A DNA stretch of 64,000 nucleotides, from contig JACKFA010000001.1 in NCBI GenBank assembly GCA_020632715.1, positions 248,001 to 312,000 on the forward strand, read 5' to 3'. Source of the DNA: Deltaproteobacteria bacterium (GTDB lineage Bacteria > Myxococcota_A > UBA9042 > PHBI01). Each line of letters begins with the position of its first letter. Position 1 is the stretch's first letter. Shown piece by piece: positions 8,229-16,093 of this stretch. Below the pieces are notes generated by a model. The model worked only from the letters and a program-made list of their open reading frames with translations, was not told where the DNA came from and ran no database searches. The position numbers and the translations under genes were made by a program.

Positions 8229-8783
8229 CTACTCGCCGTCGGGCACGCAGACGCCCATCTTGTCGGGGTAGATGGTGTCGGGGGGGCCATAGTCGCAGGT
8301 CATCCCGTCGGGGCAGCGGAGGCCCGCGATCCCGCCGCACTGGACGATGGGCTCGAGGCAGTTGCCCTGGTGTCGGATGGAGACGCCGAGCGACTCGGCC
8401 TGGCAGGTGTTGCAGTAGCGCTTCCCGTCGCAGCCGCAGGCGCCGCGGCAGTCCTTCTGGCAGATCCGCGGGCGCTCCGTGCAGACGCCGGCGACGCCGC
8501 CCTCGCCGCAGGCCGCGGCCTCGGGGAACTGGCAGTAGGCGCCGCTCGCGCACTGGCCGGAGGCCGTGCAGGCGCTGCCGATCGGGATCGCGCCGCCGGG
8601 GGGCACCACGGCGCCGGGCCTGGTCGGCTCGGTCGGCTCCGTCGGCGTCGGCGTCGGCTCGACCGGGGTCGGCTCCACGACGGCCGCGGGCTCCGTGGGC
8701 GCCGGCTTCGCGGTGCAGCAGGCGGAGAGCCCGAGGAGGGTCGTGACGGCGAGGACGGCGGCGGCGGAGAGGGTGCGCTTCAT
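8229..8783 (-). CDS. Cys-rich lipoprotein with Kazal-like domain
   Basis: A 184-residue lipoprotein: signal peptide with lipobox LSAC (Cys22), a Pro/Thr/Glu linker built of PTEPT/PTPVE units, then a Cys-rich region. The central part (CQKDCRGACGC, then YCNTCQAES and a distal Cys) follows Kazal-type inhibitor spacing with the DGKRYCN core. The last 40 residues repeat a CxxxGxxCPDGMTC pattern. Kazal domains bind and inhibit serine proteases; in bacteria such lipoproteins probably act at the surface. It precedes the GT-C-like gene in a likely operon. The inhibitory role is inference. Confidence 0.75.
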   Translation of the reverse strand: MKRTLSAAAVLAVTTLLGLSACCTAKPAPTEPAAVVEPTPVEPTPTPTEPTEPTRPGAVVPPGGAIPIGSACTASGQCASGAYCQFPEAAACGEGGVAGVCTERPRICQKDCRGACGCDGKRYCNTCQAESLGVSIRHQGNCLEPIVQCGGIAGLRCPDGMTCDYGPPDTIYPDKMGVCVPDGE

Positions 8784-8914
8784 GGCGACGGAGCCTACCC
8801 CCTGCTCGCCGGGCCGTCATCCCTCTCTCGCGAGGGCGGCGGCGCGGCTTCGCAACTCGGGCGCGCCGCGCTACCTTCGCCAACGACGACACACCTGCGG
8901 AGAGGAGGGCGGCG

Positions 8915-9709
8915 ATGAGCGAGGAACGGGTCCTGGTCGAGCGCGACGGCGCCGTGCTCCGCGTGACGATGAACCGCCCCGACAAGCGGAACGGGCTCGA
9001 CCGCGGGCTCATCGAGGGCCTCGTGGCCGCCGGCGAGGCGGCCATCGCCGACAAGGGCGCGCGCTGCGTCGTCCTCGCCGGGAGCGGGCCGGCGTTCTGC
9101 GCGGGCCTGGACTTCCAGAGCTTCATGGCGAGCGGCCCGGCCGCGCGCGAGGCGCTCCTCCGCCGTGACGGCGAGGCGAACGTGGCCCAGCGGTGCGCGT
9201 GGATCTGGCAGGAGGTGCCGGTACCGGTCATCGCGGCGCTCCAGGGCGCGGTCTTCGGCGGCGGGCTCCAGATCGCCCTCGGCGCCGACCTCCGCTACGC
9301 CGGCCCCGACGCCGAGCTCTCCGTGATGGAGATGCGCTGGGGGCTCGTGCCGGACATGGCGATCACGCAGACCGCGCGGGGCCTCCTGCCGATCGATGTC
9401 CTGAAGGAGCTCACGTTCACGGGGCGGCGCGTGGGTGCCGACGAGGCGAAGGCGCTCGGGCTCGTGACGCGGGTGTGCCAGGATCCGCTCGCCGAGGCGC
9501 TCGCGACGGCGCGACACATCGCGGCGCAGAGCCCGGACGCCGTGCGGCGGGCGAAGCGCCTCCTGAACGAGGCGCCGGGGCTCACGCGGGCGGCGGCGTT
9601 CGCGCTCGAGACGGAGCTCCAGCTCGAGCTCCTCGGCTCGAAGAACCAGCTCGAGGCGGTGCGGGCGAACTTCACGAAGTCCGCGCCGCGCTTCACGGAT
9701 CCCGAGTAG
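8915..9709 (+). CDS. enoyl-CoA hydratase/isomerase family protein (crotonase)
   Basis: A 264-residue crotonase with GGAGGG ribosome-binding sequence 5-10 nt before ATG. The oxyanion-hole motifs are present (CVVLAGSGPAFCAGLDF at ~residues 50-66, and GAVFGGGLQIALGADLRYA at ~110). The first hydratase Glu is replaced by Gln (GGGLQIAL). The second region reads MEMRWGLVPDM, with Glu and Asp placed as in dienoyl-CoA isomerases rather than simple hydratases. It therefore acts on an acyl-CoA in fatty-acid breakdown or a related pathway, with isomerase chemistry at least as likely as hydration. It converges on the dehydrogenase gene with a 5-nt gap. Confidence 0.9.
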   Translation: MSEERVLVERDGAVLRVTMNRPDKRNGLDRGLIEGLVAAGEAAIADKGARCVVLAGSGPAFCAGLDFQSFMASGPAAREALLRRDGEANVAQRCAWIWQEVPVPVIAALQGAVFGGGLQIALGADLRYAGPDAELSVMEMRWGLVPDMAITQTARGLLPIDVLKELTFTGRRVGADEAKALGLVTRVCQDPLAEALATARHIAAQSPDAVRRAKRLLNEAPGLTRAAAFALETELQLELLGSKNQLEAVRANFTKSAPRFTDPE

Positions 9710-9714
9710 CCCGG

Positions 9715-10656
9715 TCAGCCGCCGACGAGGTCGGGTGGGCGCTGGCCCTGCGCGGCGGCGAGCACGTTGTCGACGGCCTTCTCGGCCATGGCGCGGCGCG
9801 TCTCGACGGTGGCGGAGCCGACGTGCGGTGTCATGACGACGTGCTCCATCGCGAAGAGGCGCGGGTCGGGCCGCTCCGGAGAGCCCTCGAAGACGTCGAG
9901 CCCGGCGCCGCCGAGGTGACCGCGCTCGAGGGCCGCGACGAGGGCCTCGGTGTCGACGACGTCACCGCGCGCGGTGTTGATGAGGACGGCGTGACGCTTC
10001 ATGCGGCCGAGCTCCTCGGCGCCGATGAGGCCGCGGGTCGCCGGCGTCAGCGGGACGTGCAGGCTCACGATGTCGCTCTCGGCGAGCAGTTCGGGGAGCG
10101 AGCGCGGCTCGAGGCCGATGTCCTCGGGGCGGCCGCCGTGATAGAGCACGCGCATCGAGAAGCCGCGCGCGCGGCGGGCCACGGCGCGCCCGATGCGGCC
10201 GAGCCCGACGACGCCGAGGGTCTTCCCGTGGAGGTCGCGCCCGAGCATGAGGCCCGGGTGCCAGCCGTGGAAGGCGCCGGCGCGGACGAGGCGGTCGCCC
10301 TCGGCGACGCGGCGGAGCGTCGCGAGCATCAGCGCGAACGCGAGGTCGGCGGTGGTCTCGGTGAGGACGCCCGGGGTGTTGGTGACGAGGACCTTCCGCT
10401 TGCGCGCGGCGTCGACGTCGATGTTGTCGAAGCCGACGGCGACGTTGGCGACGAGCTTGACGCCGGTCGCGTCGAGGACGGCGGCGTCGACGACGTCGCG
10501 GAGGGTGGTCACGAGCGCGAACGCGCCCGCGGCGCCGCGGATGAGGTCCGCGCGGGCGAGGATCTCCTCGCGCGGGTTCGAGATGACCTGGCAGACCGCC
10601 GCGAGCCGGTCGAGCGACGCCGACGGGAGCGGCCACGTGACGAAGACCCGGCGCAT
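9715..10656 (-). CDS. D-2-hydroxyacid dehydrogenase (glyoxylate/hydroxypyruvate reductase-like)
   Basis: A 313-residue NAD(P)-dependent oxidoreductase starting at ATG 10656 (MRRVFVTWPL). The nucleotide-binding loop is GVVGLGRIGRAVA near residue 147. The catalytic Arg is in NTARGDVVDTEAL, the Glu is in the ERGHLGGAGLDVFEGSP region, and the catalytic His is in TPHVGSATVETR. All three residues of the Arg-Glu-His set of the family are present and the length is typical. It probably reduces glyoxylate or hydroxypyruvate or oxidises a D-2-hydroxyacid in the cytoplasm. The open frame extends upstream to 10764, but that part lacks family similarity. Confidence 0.9.
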   Translation of the reverse strand: MRRVFVTWPLPSASLDRLAAVCQVISNPREEILARADLIRGAAGAFALVTTLRDVVDAAVLDATGVKLVANVAVGFDNIDVDAARKRKVLVTNTPGVLTETTADLAFALMLATLRRVAEGDRLVRAGAFHGWHPGLMLGRDLHGKTLGVVGLGRIGRAVARRARGFSMRVLYHGGRPEDIGLEPRSLPELLAESDIVSLHVPLTPATRGLIGAEELGRMKRHAVLINTARGDVVDTEALVAALERGHLGGAGLDVFEGSPERPDPRLFAMEHVVMTPHVGSATVETRRAMAEKAVDNVLAAAQGQRPPDLVGG

Positions 10657-10790
10657 GGGGGGATCATGCCGCCCGGGGAGGCGGGGGTCAACGCGGGCGG
10701 AGCGGCCCTGGCGGCGCCTCTGGGGCGCGCTGCCTTGACACGAGCGGCGCGCCGCACGAAGCATGCGCGCTCGCCTCCGAGGAGAACGCC

Positions 10791-11765
10791 ATGCGCCCCG
10801 CTCTGCTGCTCGCCCTCGCCCTCGCCCTCGCCGCCTGCGGCGACGACGGCGGCGGCCCCGTCGCCGACGCCGCCGACACGACGGTCGCCGACACGACGGT
10901 CGACGACACCGCCGTCGCCGACACGACCGTCGCCGACACCGCCGTCGCCGACACGACCGTCGCCGACACCACGGCCACGGACACGGCGGCGCCGACCGAG
11001 GTCGCGGCCACGCCGGGCGCCCGCTGCGCGCTCACGGACCGCGTCGGGCTCGTGCAGATCGAGCTCCAGAGCGACGACCCGGTGCTCGTCTTCGCGACCG
11101 CCTCGTTCTTCGACCGCCCGAACCCCTGGTACGGCGCCCCGGAGCTCACGAGCGACGACTGCGCCTTCTTCCGCTTCGCGCCGACCGCCGCCTGCGACGC
11201 CCCCTGCGACGAGGGCGAGGTCTGCGGGCTCGACGGCGCCTGCGTGCCCGCCCAGGCCGCGCGCGAGGACGCCGCGTTCACGCTCGTCGCGGGTGAGGCG
11301 ACGCAGTCGATCCCGCGCTCCGAGGGCTCCGACACGTACTGGGCGCAGGTGACGCTGTCGGGGACGGCGTTCGGCGTGGCCGTGACGCTGGGCGGCGTCC
11401 GCGTGACGGCCGCCGAGACGGCCATCCCGGGCGATCTGACCGGGCTCGACGGCACCCTGTCCGGCGGCTACGAGGCCCCGACCGGCCTCGTCGTGAGCTG
11501 GGACGCCCCGAGCGACGGCGGCGACGTGACGACGACCATCCCCATCAACCACCACGCGGGCGGGCCGACGTTCACGGACTGCCGCGTCGCGGCGAGCGAA
11601 GGCGGTTTCGAGGTCGGCGAGGCGATGCTCGCGCCGCTCGCGGTCGCGACGGGCCTCGAGTTCCAGGGCGTCGAGCACGTCCGCTTCGCGGCGGCGGAGA
11701 CGGCGGCCGGCTGCGTCGAGATCCGCTGGCTCCGCCGCTTCTACCCGGGCTTCGTGCACGAATGA
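10791..11765 (+). CDS. lipoprotein with Asp-Thr repeat linker, paralogue A
   Basis: A 324-residue lipoprotein. A Leu/Ala signal peptide ends in LAAC (Cys16), then a low-complexity linker of VADTT/VADTA units, then a ~250-residue domain beginning TPGARCALTDRVGLVQIEL. A Cys-rich segment (CDAPCDEGEVCGLDGAC) resembles a short EGF-like or follistatin-like loop. It also has PINHHAGGPTFTDC and a C-terminal GLEFQGVEHVRFAAAETAAGCVEIRW. GAGGAG lies before ATG. Its TGA overlaps the ATG of the next gene (ATGA), and the two proteins align over the whole domain, so this is a tandem duplication in one transcript. Family not recognised; likely surface exposed. Confidence 0.85.
   Translation: MRPALLLALALALAACGDDGGGPVADAADTTVADTTVDDTAVADTTVADTAVADTTVADTTATDTAAPTEVAATPGARCALTDRVGLVQIELQSDDPVLVFATASFFDRPNPWYGAPELTSDDCAFFRFAPTAACDAPCDEGEVCGLDGACVPAQAAREDAAFTLVAGEATQSIPRSEGSDTYWAQVTLSGTAFGVAVTLGGVRVTAAETAIPGDLTGLDGTLSGGYEAPTGLVVSWDAPSDGGDVTTTIPINHHAGGPTFTDCRVAASEGGFEVGEAMLAPLAVATGLEFQGVEHVRFAAAETAAGCVEIRWLRRFYPGFVHE
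10863..10985 (+). repeat. 15-bp-type repeats encoding VADT(T/A) linker
   Basis: Tandem GCCGACACGACGGTC-like units code a flexible Asp/Thr linker after the lipid-anchored Cys. The paralogue has an analogous but different GCCACGGACACGG array at about 11855-11940. Such arrays can change length by slippage. Confidence 0.7.
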
Positions 11766-12748
11766 CCGAGAAGCGGGCGCTCATCCACCTCGCGCTGGCC
11801 GCGCTCGCGGGGCTCGCCACGGCGTGCAGCGACGGCGGCACGGCCGCGGACATGGAAACGGACACGGTCACGGCCACGGACACGGCCGCGGACACGGTCA
11901 CGGCCACGGACACGGTCGCGGACACGGTCACGGCCGCCGACACCGCCCGCGCCGACGTCGTCGCCCCCACCGCCAGCGCCGCGACGCCCGGCGCGCGCTG
12001 CGCGCTCACCGAGCGCGTGGGCCTCGTCCTCGTCGAGGTGCAGGAGGGCCCGCCGCGCACCGTGTGGGCGAGCGCCGAGGTCTTCGACCGGCCCGACCCC
12101 TGGCTCTCGCCGCCCGCCCTCGCGCGCGACGGGTGCGCCTTCCACCGCTTCACCCAGACCGCGGCCTGCGACGACTTCTGCGGCGAGGGCGAGGTCTGCG
12201 ACCGCGACGGCGCCTGCGTCCCCGCCCCGACACGCCGCGACGACCTCGCGCTGACGATGAGCGCGGGCGCCGCGACGCAGCGCTTCGACGGCTTCCCGGG
12301 CGCGCTCGGCGTCGGCGGGCAGCTGACGCTCCCAGGCGACGCCTTCGCCGTCGACCTCACGATCGGTGACGCTGCGCGCGTGACCCTCGCCGAGACCGCC
12401 CTCCCGAGCGACCTCCCCGACCTCGCGGGCGTGCTCGTCGGCGGCTACGACGCGCCGACCGCCCTCGACGTGACGTGGACCGCGCCGGCCGTCGCGGGCG
12501 CCGTCTTCATGAGCGTCCCCATCAACCACCACGCGGGCGGCCCCACCTTCACCGAGTGCGCGGCCGACGCCGCGGGCGGCTCGCTCCACATCGACGGCGA
12601 CTTCCTCGCGCCGCTCGCCATCGCCACCGGGCTCGAGATCCAGGGCGCCGAGCACGTCCGCTTCGCCGCCGCCGAGACGCCCGTCGGGTGCGTCGAGATC
12701 CGCTACTTCCGGCGCTTCGGGCCAGACTTCGTCGCCAACCCGCGCTGA
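11762..12748 (+). CDS. lipoprotein with Asp-Thr repeat linker, paralogue B
   Basis: A 328-residue paralogue of the upstream gene, starting inside its stop codon (ATGA). The signal peptide ends LATAC (Cys22) and the linker is made of TDTVTAT/DTVAD units. The globular part shares TPGARCALTERVGLV, the CDDFCGEGEVCDRDGAC cysteine loop, PINHHAGGPTFTEC and the GLEIQGAEHVRFAAAETPVGCVEIRY ending. The linker repeat diverged by unit, while the domain kept its motifs, which suggests selection on the domain and free evolution of the spacer. Coupled translation should give equal amounts of the two. Function unknown. Confidence 0.85.
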   Translation: MTEKRALIHLALAALAGLATACSDGGTAADMETDTVTATDTAADTVTATDTVADTVTAADTARADVVAPTASAATPGARCALTERVGLVLVEVQEGPPRTVWASAEVFDRPDPWLSPPALARDGCAFHRFTQTAACDDFCGEGEVCDRDGACVPAPTRRDDLALTMSAGAATQRFDGFPGALGVGGQLTLPGDAFAVDLTIGDAARVTLAETALPSDLPDLAGVLVGGYDAPTALDVTWTAPAVAGAVFMSVPINHHAGGPTFTECAADAAGGSLHIDGDFLAPLAIATGLEIQGAEHVRFAAAETPVGCVEIRYFRRFGPDFVANPR

Positions 12749-12933
12749 CCCGCCGCCGTGCGCCGCGCCCCCCCGAGGACATCGGCGGGAGCGGCGCAAT
12801 CGTCCGATCTGCCTATAGCGCGATGCTGACTTCGAGATCGCGCGCGTGCTACGTCTCGCGGCGCGTCGCGGTCGCGCTCCCCCTGATTCGAGGCGCCTCC
12901 GGACTCGCGCGTTGTCCCGCGGCGCGCGTCCTG

Positions 12934-12950
12934 GCATGACGTCGTCATGC
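12934..12950 (+). promoter_or_regulatory. palindrome containing the start codon of the repeat lipoprotein
   Basis: GCATGACG-T-CGTCATGC is a perfect 8+1+8 inverted repeat, and the ATG at 12947 lies in its right arm. No strong ribosome-binding sequence precedes it. In RNA the hairpin would hide the start; in DNA it could be an operator. Confidence 0.45.
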
Positions 12951-14902
12951 ACGCCCGACACCTCCCCGCTCTGCGCCGGCTCGCCCTCGCCCTCGCGCCG
13001 CTCCTCGCGACCTCCGCTGCCTGCGACGACGGCGGTGGGGGCGGCTCCACCGCCGACGCCGTCGCCGACGCGACCGGCGGCCCGGACACCGGGACCCCGA
13101 CCGACACCGCGGCGAGCGACGTCCCCGACGCCTCGGACGCCGCCGACACCGCGGCGGACACCGGGCTCGCCCCGGACTCGGCGGGCACCGAGGACGTCCC
13201 GGACTCGAGCCCCGGCTGTGTCGACGCCTGCACCGCGGGCGCCGTGGCGTGCGACGGCGCGGCGCGGATCGTGTGCGTCCACGGCGACAACGGCTGCCTC
13301 GTCTGGAGCGCGCCGACCGCGTGCGGCGCCGGCACGGCCTGCGTCGCGGGCCGCTGCGATCCGCTCCCGCCCGCGCGCTTCGCCGCGGCCCCGACGGCTT
13401 GGGCCGTGCCTGCGCTCGGCGGGGCCGACGACGCGGGCTTCTACGCGCTCTCCGGCACGCCCGGCGCCGTCGGCTACGACGTCTGGGCGACGACCGACCT
13501 CACCGGCGACGGCCTCCCCGACCTCGTCGTCACCGGGCGCGCCGGCGAGAAGGCCGGCTACGACTGGTTCTCCCGCGTGCTCGGCTTCGGCGGCGCGCCC
13601 CACTGGGACGTCTACGCCAACACCGGCAGCGGCTTCGCGACGACCCCGACGTCATGGGCCGTCCCCGCGGCGGGCGGCGCGGCCGACGAGGGCTTCTCGG
13701 CGCTCTCGGGCTCACCGGGCGGCCTCGGCTACGACGCCTGGACGACGGTCGACCTCACCGGTGACGGCCGCCCCGACCTCGTCGTCACCGCGCGCGCGGG
13801 TGAGAAGGCAGGCTACGACTGGTTCTCCCGCGTGCTCGGCTTCGGCGGCGCGCCGCGCTGGGACGTCTACGCCAACACCGGGAGCGGCTTCGCGACGTCC
13901 CCGACGGCGTGGGCGGTGCCGGCGTCGGGCGGCGCCGACGACGAGGGGTTCTCGGCGCTCTCGGGCTCACCGGGCGGCCTCGGCTACGACGCGTGGACCA
14001 CGGCCGACCTCACGGGGGACGGCCGCCCCGACCTCGTCGTGACGGCTCGGGCCGGCGAGAAGGCCGGCTACAGCTGGTTCTCCCGCGTGCTCGGCTTCGG
14101 CGCGACGCCCCACTGGGACGTCTACCCGAACACGGGCAGCGGCTTCGCGGCGACGGCGACCGCGTGGGCCGTGCCGGCGGCGGGAGGCGCCGACGACGAG
14201 GGGTTCTCGGGCCTCTCGGGCTCGCCGGGCGGCCTCGGCTACGACGGCTGGACGACGATCGACCTCACGGGCGACGGCCGCCCCGACCTCGTCGTGACGG
14301 CGCGCGCTGGCGAGAAGGCCGGCTACAGCTGGTTCGCCCGCGTGCTCGGGTTCGGTGACGCGCCCCACTGGGAGGTCTACGAGAACACGGGCAGCGGCTT
14401 CGCCGCGACCCCGACGACCTGGGCCGTCCCGGCCGCGGGCGGCGCGGAGGACGAGGGCTTCGCGGCGCTCGCCGGCACACCGGGCGGCGTCGGCTACGAC
14501 ACGTGGACCACGACCGACCTGTCCGGCGACGGGCGCCCGGACCTCGTCGTGACGGGGCGCGCCGGCGAGAAGGCCGGCTACAGCTGGTTCTCCCGCGTGC
14601 TCGGCTTCGGCGTGACGCCCCACTGGGAGGTCTACGCCAACACGGGCGCCGGCTTCGCGGCGACCCCGGTCGTCTGGGCCGTTCCGGCGGGCGGTGGCGA
14701 CGACGAGGGCTTCTTCGCGCTCGGCGGCACGCCGGGGGCCGTCGGCTACGACGCCTGGGCCACGACGGACCTCACGGGCGACGGCGTCCCGGACCTCGTC
14801 GTCACGGGGCGGGCGGGCGAGAAGGCCGGCTACAGCTGGTTCTCCCGCGTGCTCGGCTTCGGCGCCGCGCCCCGCTGGGACGTCTACCCGGCCTCGCCCT
14901 GA
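12947..14902 (+). CDS. lipoprotein with six FG-GAP/VCBS-like repeats
   Basis: A 651-residue lipoprotein: signal peptide with Cys26 (ATSAAC), a Gly/Asp/Thr linker, a small disulfide domain (CVDACTAGAVACDGAARIVC), then six tandem 85-residue repeats. Each repeat has WAVPA, GYDxW, a calcium-type loop TDLTGDGxPDLVVT, RAGEKAGYxWFSRVLGFG and HWxVYxNTGSGF. FG-GAP/VCBS repeats fold as blades of a beta-propeller and bind calcium; six or seven blades would close one propeller. The sixth repeat lacks one residue. The protein is probably a surface calcium-binding propeller for adhesion or ligand binding (inference). A palindrome covers the start codon and another covers the stop. Confidence 0.85.
   Translation: MHARHLPALRRLALALAPLLATSAACDDGGGGGSTADAVADATGGPDTGTPTDTAASDVPDASDAADTAADTGLAPDSAGTEDVPDSSPGCVDACTAGAVACDGAARIVCVHGDNGCLVWSAPTACGAGTACVAGRCDPLPPARFAAAPTAWAVPALGGADDAGFYALSGTPGAVGYDVWATTDLTGDGLPDLVVTGRAGEKAGYDWFSRVLGFGGAPHWDVYANTGSGFATTPTSWAVPAAGGAADEGFSALSGSPGGLGYDAWTTVDLTGDGRPDLVVTARAGEKAGYDWFSRVLGFGGAPRWDVYANTGSGFATSPTAWAVPASGGADDEGFSALSGSPGGLGYDAWTTADLTGDGRPDLVVTARAGEKAGYSWFSRVLGFGATPHWDVYPNTGSGFAATATAWAVPAAGGADDEGFSGLSGSPGGLGYDGWTTIDLTGDGRPDLVVTARAGEKAGYSWFARVLGFGDAPHWEVYENTGSGFAATPTTWAVPAAGGAEDEGFAALAGTPGGVGYDTWTTTDLSGDGRPDLVVTGRAGEKAGYSWFSRVLGFGVTPHWEVYANTGAGFAATPVVWAVPAGGGDDEGFFALGGTPGAVGYDAWATTDLTGDGVPDLVVTGRAGEKAGYSWFSRVLGFGAAPRWDVYPASP
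13385..14895 (+). repeat. six tandem 255-bp repeats
   Basis: The unit recurs exactly every 255 bp (for example the TGGGC codon pair at 13399, 13654, 13909). Only the last unit is 3 bp shorter. The high nucleotide similarity makes it prone to recombination and assembly collapse. Confidence 0.85.
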
Positions 14903-14913
14903 CGCTGGGTCAG
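14899..14913. terminator. palindrome joining two convergent stop codons
   Basis: CTGAC-GCTGG-GTCAG contains the TGA of the plus-strand lipoprotein (14900-14902) and the complement of the sigma factor TGA (14910-14912). It is small, without T tracts, and probably a weak bidirectional end signal. Confidence 0.4.
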
Positions 14914-15458
14914 CCGTCGCCGTCGAGCGCGGGGCCGCCCGTGCCGTCGGCGCCGAGGCGGTCGGCGAGCCACGCGCGGGCGAAGCGCCAGCGCCGCTCC
15001 ACCGTGGCGACGGAGAGGCTCGTGGACTCGGCGACCTCGGGGACGCTCATGCCGGCGAAGTAGCGGAGCGTCACGATGTCGGCGGCCTCGGCGGACACCT
15101 CGGCGAGGGCGTCGAGGGCGTCGTGCACGAGGAGGACGCGCTCGAGGTCGACGTCCTGGGGGCCGTGGCTGCCGAGGGAGATGGAGACGCGCTGCCAGTC
15201 GCCGCCGCGCTTCTGCGCGCCCTTCTCGCGCGCGTGGTCGACGATGATGAGGCGCATCGCGCGCGCCGCGACCCCGAGGAAGTGGGCGTGGCTCTGCCAG
15301 CCCGCCTCGTTGGGGGTGCGGAGGCGCCCCCACGCCTCGTTGACGACGTCGCTCGGGGTGAGGGTCTGGCCGCGCGAGAGCGAGGCGAGGCGCCGCGCCG
15401 CGATGCGGCGGAGCTCCTGGTAGAGGCTCGCGAAGAGGGCGTCGGTTTGCTCGGACAT
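14910..15458 (-). CDS. ECF sigma factor (sigma-70 family, TIGR02999-like)
   Basis: A 182-residue protein with sigma region 2 (LYQELRRIAARRLASLSRGQTL, then DVVNEAWGRL and FLGVAARAMRLIIVDHAR) and region 4 (LAEVSAEAADIVTLRYFAGMSVPEVAESTSLSVATVERRW). The phrasing VVNEAWGRL and MRxIIVDHAR is typical of the ECF group common in Planctomycetes, Acidobacteria and Myxococcota, often linked to Ser/Thr kinases; no kinase or anti-sigma gene is adjacent here. It directs RNA polymerase to an unknown regulon. The start ATG (15458) is the first in frame and gives the usual length. Confidence 0.88.
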   Translation of the reverse strand: MSEQTDALFASLYQELRRIAARRLASLSRGQTLTPSDVVNEAWGRLRTPNEAGWQSHAHFLGVAARAMRLIIVDHAREKGAQKRGGDWQRVSISLGSHGPQDVDLERVLLVHDALDALAEVSAEAADIVTLRYFAGMSVPEVAESTSLSVATVERRWRFARAWLADRLGADGTGGPALDGDG

Positions 15459-15602
15459 CGCCCGCGAGCCTACGCGAAACCGGGAGGCGGGTCACCGCCT
15501 GCGAGGCGGGGAGTGGGGCAGCGTGCCCCAGGGCCGCCCCGTTCCGCCCCGCGGCGCGGCGCCGGGCGGGGCGGACGCGCCCGAAAACACGCCAGAATCC
15601 GC

Positions 15603-15618
15603 TGGCACGGCGCTTGCG
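15603..15618 (+). promoter_or_regulatory. sigma-54 (-24/-12) promoter
   Basis: TGGCACG-GCGC-TTGCG matches the sigma-54 consensus TGGCACG-N4-TTGCW except at the final W, with the -24 GG and -12 GC correctly spaced. Transcription would start near 15629, about 25 nt before the GTG at 15654, with AGGAGG between. The gene is thus expected to need an NtrC-type activator. Confidence 0.72.
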
Positions 15619-15653
15619 CTGACAGCTCGCGGACCGCGCACCAGGAGGATCCC

Positions 15654-16076
15654 GTGGCCACGTCCCTCGAGCTCCCGCTCTTCAGCTTCCCGAACCTGTC
15701 GCTCGCGGAGGTCTTCGACCGCGCCCGCGCGCGCGCCCTCGAGAAGCGGGGGCGCCGCGCCCCGGCGGCGCGCGAGGACGACGCCCCCTACGAGCAGCTC
15801 TTCCCGCTGCCGAAGGCGAAGGGCGCCCCGCCGACCTTCCCCGCGGCCGAGGACCTCGCGCTCGCCGGCGTCCTCTCGCGCTTCAGCCGCGCCGAGCGCG
15901 CGGCGATCCCGATCGTCGCGGCGGGCGCCCCCCTCCGCGCCGGCGAGACCTACCTCGATCTGCTGCGCGCGAACCGCCGCCCGTTCGAGGCGATGGGCTC
16001 GCTCACGGCGCTGAGCTCGCAGCGCCTCGTGCCGAAGTCGGCCGTGGCGAAGGAGCTCTGGCTGCAGCTGCTCTGA
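15654..16076 (+). CDS. small protein of unknown function behind a sigma-54 promoter
   Basis: A 140-residue protein with a GTG start 6 nt after AGGAGG (15643-15648). It is soluble, with no signal peptide or membrane segment. The first third is basic and helical (LAEVFDRARARALEKRGRR) and the last half is helical (VLSRFSRAERAAIPIVAAG, YLDLLRANRRPFEAMGSL). I do not recognise the family. The only regulatory clue is the promoter, which suggests expression under an enhancer-binding protein, as for developmental or nitrogen/motility genes in myxobacteria. It lies between the ECF sigma gene (divergent) and the efflux operon (convergent). Confidence 0.65.
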   Translation: MATSLELPLFSFPNLSLAEVFDRARARALEKRGRRAPAAREDDAPYEQLFPLPKAKGAPPTFPAAEDLALAGVLSRFSRAERAAIPIVAAGAPLRAGETYLDLLRANRRPFEAMGSLTALSSQRLVPKSAVAKELWLQLL

Positions 16077-16093
16077 CTCACGCGCGTCGTCAG
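16073..16093. terminator. palindrome joining the stops of the small gene and the RND pump
   Basis: CTGAC and GTCAG arms enclose TCACGCGCGTC, itself nearly palindromic. The two convergent TGA stops (16074-16076 and 16090-16092 reversed) are within the arms, the same design as at 14899. Confidence 0.42.

Noticed and set aside
4990..9231. A 1,413-codon reverse frame
   Set aside because: It runs through the plus-strand methyltransferase, the same-strand membrane protein and Kazal lipoprotein (in another frame) and the crotonase; its sequence is Arg-rich noise.
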